This document shows positions 1 through 5,441 of a stretch of DNA of 21,234 nt, piece by piece. Source of the stretch: an uncultured Oscillibacter sp. (GTDB lineage: Bacteria > Bacillota > Clostridia > Oscillospirales > Oscillospiraceae); NCBI GenBank assembly GCA_910577405.1, contig CAJTMG010000034.1, positions 1 to 21,234 of the forward strand, given 5' to 3'. Numbering within the stretch: position 1 is the first letter of the stretch; each line of letters starts with the position of its first letter. The notes under the pieces are model-generated. The model did no database searches, was not told the origin of the DNA, and was given only the letters and a program-made list of their open reading frames with translations. The position numbers and the translations under genes were made by a program.

Positions 1-114
1 ATCGCCGAAGAGATGATGGCCTACACCAAGAACAACATCCTGATTCAGTCCGCGCAGGCGATGCTGGCTCAGGCGAACGCTGTTCCTCAGGGCGTGCTCC
101 AGCTCCTGGGCTAA
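1..114 (+). CDS. Flagellin, C-terminal fragment (gene begins upstream of the window)
   Basis: The window opens in frame inside a gene and 37 codons remain before the TAA stop. The residues read EEMMAYTKNNILIQSAQAMLAQAN followed by PQGVLQLLG (given here in two parts). This is the conserved D0 C-terminal helix of bacterial flagellin, in which a TKNNIL-x-QSAQAMLAQAN-x-x-PQGVL pattern is characteristic. Flagellin is exported by the flagellar type III system and this helix packs in the core of the filament. It suggests a motile organism. The N-terminal half and promoter lie outside the window, so the family member cannot be assigned (fliC/hag). A UUCG-capped terminator follows 36 bases after the stop. 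Confidence 0.9.
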   Translation: MAEEMMAYTKNNILIQSAQAMLAQANAVPQGVLQLLG

Positions 115-150
115 TACCTGGCTTCAGCAAAACACGCAAGTCAATACAAC

Positions 151-180
151 AAAGGGCGGGCCTTCGGGTCTGCCCTTTTT
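151..180. terminator. Bidirectional Rho-independent terminator between flagellin and the DUF4153/4173 gene
   Basis: AAAGGGC at 151 pairs with GCCCTTT near the 3' end. Inner G-C and G-T pairs close on a TTCG tetraloop, and the plus strand ends in TTTTT. On the minus strand the same stem is followed by TTTGTTGT, so it probably also ends the minus operon whose last stop is at 232-234. Confidence 0.85.
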
Positions 181-231
181 ACGTCCTTACGGCAAGAACG
201 CAATTTGTGATCTTGACGTGGATTGCCTGGA

Positions 232-1722
232 CTAAGAGACAAGAAAAGCAGAAAGTGTCCAGCTTCTCCAATCGCGGCAATCCTGAAGGGCGTCGTCACG
301 GCGGCGCTGGAGCATTTCGGACAGGGGGATTTCCGAACCGTAATCGTAAATCCGGACCAAAATGGAGCCGTCCAGCCGTTCCAGTTGGGGGATGGTCTGA
401 TAGGAGAGGTCGTAGAGAAGGTAGGATGCACTGACAGAGGGACTGCTTCCATCAAGCCAGCGGTCCACCTGATTCCGGGCCGTGAGCCAATCAATGGGCA
501 CGCAGTTGATTGCCAGCCAGCCCGCCAGCGCCAAGGGGAAGGCAATCCGGCAGAAGGAGAACGCGGGTTTACGGATTTTCAGAAGCGCGGCCAGGAAAAA
601 CAAGGCCATCATCGACATCCCCCAATAGGTCATACAGCGTTTGAAGCTCAGCCCGTATGCGGCGACGTAAAGGGACATTCTCCAGGCGGCGGAGGCAAGC
701 AGAATCAGGCTTTCCAGCGACAGCGCCGCCGAAAGTACCCGCACGCCGGACCATCCGCGGCCCTCCTGACGGGAAAAGGACAGAGCGGCAAGCATCAGCG
801 TCAGATTGACCACCGTCACGCCTACCATCTGGAAAAAGCCGCTTCTGGCCCATTCCGCGTAGCTGATCCCAAGACCGGCCAGATATTCCGGACCGCCGAA
901 CAGCCCCGCCGACTGCACCCCCAGAAACAGCAAATAGAGCACGTCCAGAGCCGCCAGCATCAAAGCAAAAATGAGGCTGTCTGTCCGCGCCGCTGTCCCG
1001 GAATGTTTCAGCGGTCTTGGATGCCGCAGGCTGAACAGGAACCCGAACAGGAAGGGAGTCAGGACACAGGCCGTCAGAAGTCTCCAGAAGGCGTCGCCGA
1101 AATGCCAGGTGGCGGCAAATCGGAGGTTTTCAGCAGCGGCGGCAAAGAGAGCGTCGGCGGAGAGCAGCACAGGCAGCAGGATGGACACCAGGGCCAACCC
1201 GCCGCAGGCCCCCATAATGACAGCAAGGGTCCGTTTTGGATCAACCTTCTGCTCGGACGCTTTCGGACGTTCAAAAGACGCCCAAAGGTTTCCGAACAGC
1301 CCCCACATCAAAAGCAGGAACCGTTCCCAGAGCATAGCGGGATTCCACCAAGGCAGAACGCCGCAGACAGATAAGGAATGTAAGGGCAGCAGGACCAGCA
1401 GGGCGAGGAAATTCCACCAGCGGAAGAAGAAGTTAGAAGTCAGGGCGAAGGACGCGGCCAGGGCCAGATTCACCACCAATAAGACACGGCTTTCCGGACG
1501 GCGGAACATGGTTTCAGGTCCCAGAAAGGCGGTCAGGAGCAGCAGCCAGAGAAAGACGGTCACAGTATTCCCCAATCCCCAAGGCCAATGGAGGGCGTCC
1601 GCCAGCAGAAAACAGTAACAGAAGCTCAGACTGAGAAACAAGCGGTCCCGGCGGGTGACTTCCGGTTTCAGGACGCAAAGAATCTGACCCTCCCGGGGAA
1701 GGGCGTTGTTTTGTTCATTCAT
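232..1722 (-). CDS. DUF4153/DUF4173-type polytopic membrane protein
   Basis: This 496-aa protein is strongly hydrophobic, with about ten to twelve predicted membrane segments between residues ~28 and ~410 and a soluble C-terminal tail of roughly 80 residues. The segment YAEWARSGFFQMVGVTVVNL (about residues 290-310) matches the 'Y..ARSGFFQL..VAVIN' signature I associate with the DUF4173/DUF4153 families. Their biochemical function is unknown. The start at 1722 (ATGAATGAACAA) has AGGAG about ten bases upstream. It is the last gene of a minus-strand operon, 69 bases after the Cro/C1 regulator gene. In related bacteria such proteins often sit next to small regulators and DUF2975 proteins, so a role in envelope or stress adaptation is possible but is inference only. 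The family call is fairly secure; function is not. Confidence 0.75.
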   Translation of the reverse strand: MNEQNNALPREGQILCVLKPEVTRRDRLFLSLSFCYCFLLADALHWPWGLGNTVTVFLWLLLLTAFLGPETMFRRPESRVLLVVNLALAASFALTSNFFFRWWNFLALLVLLPLHSLSVCGVLPWWNPAMLWERFLLLMWGLFGNLWASFERPKASEQKVDPKRTLAVIMGACGGLALVSILLPVLLSADALFAAAAENLRFAATWHFGDAFWRLLTACVLTPFLFGFLFSLRHPRPLKHSGTAARTDSLIFALMLAALDVLYLLFLGVQSAGLFGGPEYLAGLGISYAEWARSGFFQMVGVTVVNLTLMLAALSFSRQEGRGWSGVRVLSAALSLESLILLASAAWRMSLYVAAYGLSFKRCMTYWGMSMMALFFLAALLKIRKPAFSFCRIAFPLALAGWLAINCVPIDWLTARNQVDRWLDGSSPSVSASYLLYDLSYQTIPQLERLDGSILVRIYDYGSEIPLSEMLQRRRDDALQDCRDWRSWTLSAFLVS

Positions 1723-1791
1723 CTTGCAATTCTCCTATTCAGACTGTCCGCCATGCAGAGACAGCGGATGCAAAAGCCGGACCCTCCCGTG

Positions 1792-2007
1792 TCAAGGGGA
1801 ATCCTCATCAGGTACAAATTCCAGGATATCCCCAGGCTGGCAGTCGAGGGCGGCGCAGATAGCGGAAAGGGTAGAAAAACGGACTGCTTTCGCCTTGTTA
1901 TTCTTCAGGATGGACAGATTTGCCAAAGTCAGGTCCACCTTTTCGGAGAGCTGGGAGAGAGTCATTTTCCGTTTTGCCATCATCACGTCCAGATTCACAA
2001 CGATCAT
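1792..2007 (-). CDS. YozG-like Cro/C1 (XRE) family transcriptional regulator, 71 aa
   Basis: The protein runs MIVVNLDVMMAKRKMTLSQL to DILEFVPDEDSP and is essentially one helix-turn-helix domain. The pattern MAKRKMTLSQLSEKVDLTLANLSILKNNKAKAVRF-x-TL is the XRE fold with the recognition helix at about residues 29-38; CQPGDILEF is the usual tail of this small subfamily (YozG of Bacillus is the known example). I chose ATG at 2007, not the upstream in-frame start at 2085, because GAGGTGG lies just before it and the extension would overlap the preceding gene. It starts 8 bases after the DUF2975 stop, so the two are probably translationally linked. DUF2975 protein plus YozG-like regulator is a recognised pair (yoaS-yozG). 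It probably binds the repeated sites at 2837-2886 and represses its own operon. Confidence 0.88.
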   Translation of the reverse strand: MIVVNLDVMMAKRKMTLSQLSEKVDLTLANLSILKNNKAKAVRFSTLSAICAALDCQPGDILEFVPDEDSP

Positions 2008-2015
2008 GGGCCACC

Positions 2016-2606
2016 TCAAATCGTCAAATCGTTTTCCGCCTTCAGCTCTGCGGCCTGACGGAACAGCGCGGACATCACCAGGCACAGCAGGCCTCCCATG
2101 GCGAACATCGGCACAAAGAGGGCGTTGTAGGTAGCCAGCGGCATAGGCGAACGGTAATAGAAGATACTGAAAACCACCCGGATCAAAGCGGCGGCGGCAA
2201 TGAGAAAGCAGGAGACCGCGGCCTTCCGGAGGCTGACAGCGTTTTCCGGCGCGAACGGTTCCCCCCGCAGTATGGTTCGGAGCACCCGTCGTGCCTGCCA
2301 GAGAATCCGGGCGGTCTGGATTCCGGCAAAGATCAGGAACAGTGTCAGAATCAGTTGGTAAGCGTTGAAAGAAGTCCAGCCAACGATCCAGATCAAAGCG
2401 CTCCCCACCACGATGGCAGACACAATATCATCCTCGCCGGGAAAGAGAATGCTGCCGAAATAACCGGTAACGCCTTCCAGAAGCCCCTCTCTGCCGGTCA
2501 TAACCACAGTAGGCACCAGGTACAGCGCCACGACATTGCACACCAGCGCCGCCAGCACCAGGCCATTCAGCACACGGGCGATTTTCACTACAGAAACCTT
2601 ATCCAT
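2016..2606 (-). CDS. DUF2975 family membrane protein (YoaS-like), 196 aa
   Basis: The protein begins MDKVSVVKIARVLNGLVLAA and has four likely membrane helices: about residues 10-35, 60-95 (interrupted by a short loop), 130-150 and 160-185. Between helices lies the stretch RRVLRTILRGEPFAPENAVSLRKAA. This 'G.PF..EN...LR' segment is the hallmark of DUF2975. The start at 2606 is supported by AAGGGGGA about nine bases upstream; a longer in-frame reading to 2834 would overlap the small gene upstream. The gene lies 14 bases after that gene and 8 bases before the Cro/C1 regulator, in one operon. DUF2975 proteins have no established biochemical role. Coupling to a dedicated small regulator suggests the membrane protein may modulate, or be controlled by, the regulator. 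Confidence 0.85.
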   Translation of the reverse strand: MDKVSVVKIARVLNGLVLAALVCNVVALYLVPTVVMTGREGLLEGVTGYFGSILFPGEDDIVSAIVVGSALIWIVGWTSFNAYQLILTLFLIFAGIQTARILWQARRVLRTILRGEPFAPENAVSLRKAAVSCFLIAAAALIRVVFSIFYYRSPMPLATYNALFVPMFAMGGLLCLVMSALFRQAAELKAENDLTI

Positions 2607-2620
2607 AGACAGCGTCCCCC

Positions 2621-2800
2621 TTAGAATGGCCGTGTAAGAAATTCCATCAACACCGCGGCCCCGGAACCCAGCAGTGTCAGAATCCCCAGCGCCGCGGCAA
2701 TCCGGAAACCGTTCTGCCGCTGGATACCGCTCACGGCCAGGATGACGGCGTAAACCAGCAGGATCAGCGCCGCTGGGACCGCCCACATCATCAAGCTCAT
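2621..2800 (-). CDS. Small membrane protein, 59 aa, first gene of the DUF2975 operon
   Basis: The reading frame starts at ATG 2800 behind a near-perfect AAGGAGGT site with seven-base spacing. It encodes MSLMMWAVPAALILLVYAVI, a polar turn SGIQRQNGFR, then a second hydrophobic stretch IAAALGILTLLGSGAAVLMEFL. Two membrane helices (about residues 5-24 and 33-53) fill almost the whole chain, giving a hairpin membrane protein with both ends on the same side. I do not recognise a named family. It lies 14 bases upstream of the DUF2975 gene and downstream of a sigma-A promoter at 2823-2851, so it is very likely translated. It may form a complex with the DUF2975 protein; that is inference. Confidence 0.75.
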   Translation of the reverse strand: MSLMMWAVPAALILLVYAVILAVSGIQRQNGFRIAAALGILTLLGSGAAVLMEFLTRPF

Positions 2801-2822
2801 AGCAAGACCTCCTTTTTCTGGT

Positions 2823-2851
2823 ATGGTAGCACAAGTTTTATCGTATGTCAA
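2823..2851 (-). promoter_or_regulatory. Sigma-A promoter of the small membrane protein-DUF2975-XRE-DUF4153/4173 operon
   Basis: On the minus strand a perfect -35 TTGACA (2846-2851) is separated by 17 bases from TACCAT (2823-2828, four of six matches to TATAAT). The start codon at 2800 follows about 15-20 bases after the expected transcription start. The CGATAAA-containing sites of the neighbouring operator array fall in the spacer and upstream of the -35. Confidence 0.75.
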
Positions 2852-2886
2852 TCAGAATTTATCGATTTTCAATAAATTTTCATCGA
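2837..2886. promoter_or_regulatory. Operator-like array: three ATCG-centred sites in 21-bp register over the operon promoter
   Basis: ATCG occurs at 2840, 2861 and 2882, exactly 21 bp apart (two helical turns). The middle copy forms an imperfect dyad TTTATCGA-TTT-TCAATAAA at 2858-2876 (seven of eight arm positions match). The right-hand copy is embedded in TTTTCATCGAAAA. The left copy, TTTATCG-TATG-TCAATCA, matches the middle one at 14 of 19 positions and overlaps the -35 and spacer. This is the geometry of cooperative repressor binding. The small Cro/C1 protein encoded in the same operon is the obvious candidate, by inference. Confidence 0.6.
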
Positions 2887-2919
2887 AAAACAAAAAAATC
2901 ACTCCATCTGATAAAAAGC

Positions 2920-3022
2920 AAAAAAACAGGAAAACAGACAGCCCATGGGACTGCCTGTCTTCCTGTATGATATAGAGAAAGGAGAGGGAAAATGGTGTGG
3001 GTCGCAAGCATCTCTGCTTGTT
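2920..3022 (-). ncRNA. Candidate small RNA (~100 nt) with 5' GAGA hairpin, CU-rich linker and strong terminator
   Basis: A sigma-A promoter at 3029-3057 reads leftward and predicts a start near 3022. The transcript would begin with a perfect stem-loop CAAGCA-GAGA-TGCTTG (3020 down to 3005). A pyrimidine-rich linker follows, containing CCCTCTCCTTTCTC (about 2988-2974), complementary to Shine-Dalgarno-like AAAGGAGAGG. The terminator hairpin covers 2965-2927: in minus-strand RNA it is an uninterrupted 18-bp stem including three G-U pairs with a CAU loop, followed by seven U. In plus-strand RNA the wobble positions would be A-C mismatches, so the stem evolved for leftward transcription. No credible minus-strand reading frame is present. 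The terminator ends about 70 bases before the -35 of the next operon, so this is a free-standing unit. I do not recognise a named RNA family; the CU-rich accessible linker suggests a base-pairing regulator. Confidence 0.68.
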
Positions 3023-3028
3023 GGGGTT

Positions 3029-3057
3029 ATCATATAGGTGGGAAGGAGAAAAGTCAA
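3029..3057 (-). promoter_or_regulatory. Sigma-A promoter of the candidate small RNA
   Basis: On the minus strand TTGACT (3052-3057) and TATGAT (3029-3034) are separated by exactly 17 bases, each five of six matches to consensus. No gene start follows; the only downstream signal is the terminator hairpin at 2927-2965. The bases directly upstream of its -35 are TCGAAAAATCCC, also found beside the marR promoter. Confidence 0.75.
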
Positions 3058-3166
3058 GGGATTTTTCGAAGGTTCATAGATTGTTTACAAACGATGGAAA
3101 AATTAGCCTTTTTACGTGGATTTTATTTATAAAATGTTCAAAAAGTGTCGAAAAATCCCTCTTGAC
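3053..3166. repeat. Inverted repeat: shared element TCGAAAAATCCC next to the -35 boxes of the sRNA and marR promoters
   Basis: Positions 3053-3069 read GTCAAGGGATTTTTCGA. Positions 3148-3166 read TCGAAAAATCCCTCTTGAC, the reverse complement with two added bases. Each arm ends in the TTGAC of a -35 box, so the two promoters point away from each other with the same 12-bp block directly upstream. This looks like a common activator or repressor site, or less likely a duplicated promoter. The 78 bases between the arms are AT-rich and hold no gene. Confidence 0.7.
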
Positions 3167-3190
3167 AAAAAACGAAAGGCGTGTTATTAT
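3162..3190 (+). promoter_or_regulatory. Sigma-A promoter of the marR-ABC exporter operon
   Basis: A perfect -35 TTGACA (3162-3167) and a -10 TATTAT (3185-3190, five of six) are separated by 17 bases. The expected start near 3197 falls at the left edge of the palindromic operator, so repressor binding there would block transcription directly. The coding start is about 60 bases further on. Confidence 0.85.
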
Positions 3191-3197
3191 TTAGGAC

Positions 3198-3220
3198 GCT
3201 AATTATTAGCGCGCTAATAA
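3198..3220. promoter_or_regulatory. MarR-type operator: overlapping perfect palindromes just downstream of the -10
   Basis: TTATTAGCGCGCTAATAA (3203-3220) is a perfect 18-bp palindrome. It overlaps a second dyad GCTAAT-T-ATTAGC (3198-3210), so three half-sites GCTAAT/ATTAGC/GCTAAT lie in 21 bp. MarR dimers typically bind palindromes of 16-20 bp. The location over the transcription start of a marR gene is the classical autorepression layout. The exact protein-site match is inferred. Confidence 0.8.
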
Positions 3221-3258
3221 AAACACGGTTCCGACCAAAGAGAAAACGAGGTGCTTTG

Positions 3259-3696
3259 ATGAATCTGGAGGACAAAGGACTGGGTCCGCTTTTGGGTCAT
3301 GTCTCGCAGCTGGCAAAATCCTGCATGGACGACCGGATTTCCCGCTATGATGTGACGCCCGTACAATCACACGTGCTGCTCTACCTCCACTGCCGGGGTG
3401 GGCAGGCGGCGCAGAGGGAATTGACGGGTCTGCGGCGGGTGAAGCCCTCCACCATGAACGGCGTGCTGGACCGGCTGGAGGAAAAGGGCTTTGTGCAGCG
3501 TTCCATCAGCGGCGACGACGCCCGGTGCCGGCTGGTGACGCTGACGCCAAAGGGAGACGCGCAGCAGGCTCTGTTCCGGCAAAGCTTTCTGGAGGTGGAA
3601 CAGGTCATGACCCGGGGCTTTACGCCGGAAGAAAAGGCATTGCTGCCGTCGCTTCTGGAACGTGTTATTCAAAATCTTGAGGAGGACCGGACATGA
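3259..3696 (+). CDS. MarR family transcriptional regulator, probable repressor of the adjacent exporter
   Basis: This 145-aa protein has the normal MarR length and the winged helix-turn-helix layout: dimerisation helix from about residue 5, HTH around QRELTGLRRVKPSTMNGVLDRLEEKGFV (about residues 53-80), and the beta wing with the family-typical 'SGDDARCRLVTLTPKG' (about 84-99). A C-terminal helix follows. I chose ATG 3259, with GAGG seven bases upstream, instead of earlier in-frame starts, because these overlap the promoter and operator. The stop overlaps the ATG of the first ABC gene (ATGA at 3693-3696), which indicates one transcript and coupled translation. MarR proteins usually release DNA upon binding small aromatic or lipophilic compounds. 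Control of the downstream multidrug-type exporter and of itself through the palindrome at 3203-3220 is a well-founded inference; the ligand is unknown. Confidence 0.93.
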   Translation: MNLEDKGLGPLLGHVSQLAKSCMDDRISRYDVTPVQSHVLLYLHCRGGQAAQRELTGLRRVKPSTMNGVLDRLEEKGFVQRSISGDDARCRLVTLTPKGDAQQALFRQSFLEVEQVMTRGFTPEEKALLPSLLERVIQNLEEDRT

Positions 3697-5441
3697 TAAG
3701 AAAACTTTGGCCGTACGCCCGACCCTACAGCGGTTGGATTGCGGCGGGCATTTTGTGCAGCGCCATGGACGCCATATTTCAGCTTCTGATACCGCTGGTG
3801 ATGAGCGACATTGTAGACGTGGGAATCGCCAACGCCGACCAGGGCTACATTCTGCGCAAGGGCGTGCTGATGGTGGCGCTGGCGATGGGGGCTTTGCTGT
3901 TCGGACTGGGCGGCGCGGGCTTCTCGTCGGTGGCCGGGATGGGCTTCGGGTCCAACCTGCGGCGGGCGGAGTACGAGCATATTCAGAATTTCGCCTTTTC
4001 CAACATCGAACGCTTCTCCACCGCCTCTCTGGTAACCCGCCTGACCAACGACGTGCGGAATCTGGAGATGTCCCTGATGATGTCCATGCGTCTGATGGTC
4101 CGTGCGCCGGTGATGCTGGTTTCAGCCCTGGTGCTGTCTATCCGGATCAGCTATCAGCTCAGCAGTGTGTTTCTGGCAGCCCTGCCGCTTCTGATTGTGG
4201 TGGTCGTGACCATTCTGATCCGCGTCGGCCCCATGTTCCGGTCCTTGCAGGAGAAGACGGACGCGCTGAATCTGGTGGTGCAGGAAAATCTGTCCAACAT
4301 CCGGGTGGTGAAATCCTTTGTCCGGGAAGACAGGGAGGAGGAGAAGTTCGCGGCCCGGAACCAGGATCTGAAGCGGACCTCCCAGCGGGCGTTCGGGGCA
4401 GTTGTGATGAATATGCCCATTATGATGCTGATTATCTATGGTACGATTATCGCGGTGATGTGGTTCGGCGGGCGCATGGTCTTTGCCGGGACCCTGGAGC
4501 CGGGAAAGCTGACCACCTATTTTACCTACATTACAGAAATCATGATGTCCCTGATGATGGTCTCAATGATTTTTATGATGCTCACCCGGACAGCAGCCTG
4601 CGCAAAGCGAGTGGCGGAGGTGCTGAACGAGGAACCGGCCATCACGGACAGCGGCGCGGTGAGGGAGGAAAACGGCTTCGCGGAGGTACAGGACGGCGGC
4701 ATTGACTTTGCCCATGTGTCCTTCAAGTATCATCAGGAAGCGGAGGAATGGATTCTGAAGGACATCAGCCTGCATATCGAGCCGGGTCAGACGGTAGGCG
4801 TGGTAGGCGGCACGGGCAGCGGAAAGACCAGCCTGGTGTCCCTGATTCCCCGCCTGTACGAGGCCAGTGAGGGAACGGTGCGTGTCGGCGGCCGGCCGGT
4901 AGAGGAATATACCATGGAGAAGCTCCGGGACGCGGTCAGCATGGTATTGCAGAAGAACACGCTGTTTTCCGGCACGATACGGGAGAATCTGCTCTGGGGA
5001 AATCCGGAGGCCACGGAGGAACAGCTTTGGGAAGCGTGCCGGGCCGCCTGCGCCGACGAATTTCTCTCCCGGATGCCCGACGGTCTGGATACGGACCTGG
5101 GACAGGGCGGCGTGAATGTCTCCGGCGGACAGAAGCAGCGTCTTTGCATTGCGCGGGCCATTCTAAAACAGCCCAAGGTCCTGATTCTGGATGACTCCAC
5201 CAGCGCCGTAGACACCGCCACGGACGCGAAAATCCGGCAGGCATTTGCAAGCGAACTGGGCGGCGCGACAAAGATCATCATCGCCCAGCGGACGGCCTCC
5301 GTACGGGATGCGGACCTGATTCTGGTTATGGACGGCGGTCAGATTGCGGCGCAGGGCACCCATGCGGAATTGATGGAAAACTGTGAGATTTACCGGGAAG
5401 TCTGCCAGTCCCAGGAGGAAGGAGCAAGTATTGATGGCTGA
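3693..5441 (+). CDS. Heterodimeric ABC exporter half-transporter, subunit with degenerate catalytic site (582 aa)
   Basis: The chain has an N-terminal six-helix exporter domain (about residues 1-310) fused to an ATP-binding domain. Motifs are Walker A GGTGSGKT (372-379), Q-loop around MVLQKNTLF, signature VSGGQKQR (from 476), and Walker B VLILDDSTS with D501 in place of the catalytic Glu. The switch residue in IIIAQRTAS is Gln (532), not His. Asp-for-Glu and Gln-for-His together mark the non-hydrolysing subunit of asymmetric exporters such as BmrC, LmrC and TM287. Its signature motif is canonical and would complete the active site of its partner. The partner gene overlaps by 8 bases (5434-5441). 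GGAGGA precedes the start. Substrate unknown; drug or lipid export under MarR control is likely. Confidence 0.93.
   Translation: MIRKLWPYARPYSGWIAAGILCSAMDAIFQLLIPLVMSDIVDVGIANADQGYILRKGVLMVALAMGALLFGLGGAGFSSVAGMGFGSNLRRAEYEHIQNFAFSNIERFSTASLVTRLTNDVRNLEMSLMMSMRLMVRAPVMLVSALVLSIRISYQLSSVFLAALPLLIVVVVTILIRVGPMFRSLQEKTDALNLVVQENLSNIRVVKSFVREDREEEKFAARNQDLKRTSQRAFGAVVMNMPIMMLIIYGTIIAVMWFGGRMVFAGTLEPGKLTTYFTYITEIMMSLMMVSMIFMMLTRTAACAKRVAEVLNEEPAITDSGAVREENGFAEVQDGGIDFAHVSFKYHQEAEEWILKDISLHIEPGQTVGVVGGTGSGKTSLVSLIPRLYEASEGTVRVGGRPVEEYTMEKLRDAVSMVLQKNTLFSGTIRENLLWGNPEATEEQLWEACRAACADEFLSRMPDGLDTDLGQGGVNVSGGQKQRLCIARAILKQPKVLILDDSTSAVDTATDAKIRQAFASELGGATKIIIAQRTASVRDADLILVMDGGQIAAQGTHAELMENCEIYREVCQSQEEGASIDG

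Noticed and set aside
2992..3129. A 45-codon plus-strand frame behind AAAGGAGAGGG, starting ATG 2992
   Set aside because: The Shine-Dalgarno-like sequence is the complement of the CU-rich part of the candidate sRNA. No plus-strand promoter with a -35 precedes it, and the frame crosses the sRNA promoter. It cannot be fully excluded as a small peptide.
3053..3166. Miniature inverted-repeat transposable element in the sRNA-marR region
   Set aside because: The arms are promoter parts, there are no flanking target duplications that I can see, and no further copy occurs in the window.
2997..3194. A 65-codon plus-strand frame crossing the marR promoter
   Set aside because: It lacks a ribosome binding site and covers the sRNA promoter and marR -35/-10; chance frame in AT-rich intergenic DNA.
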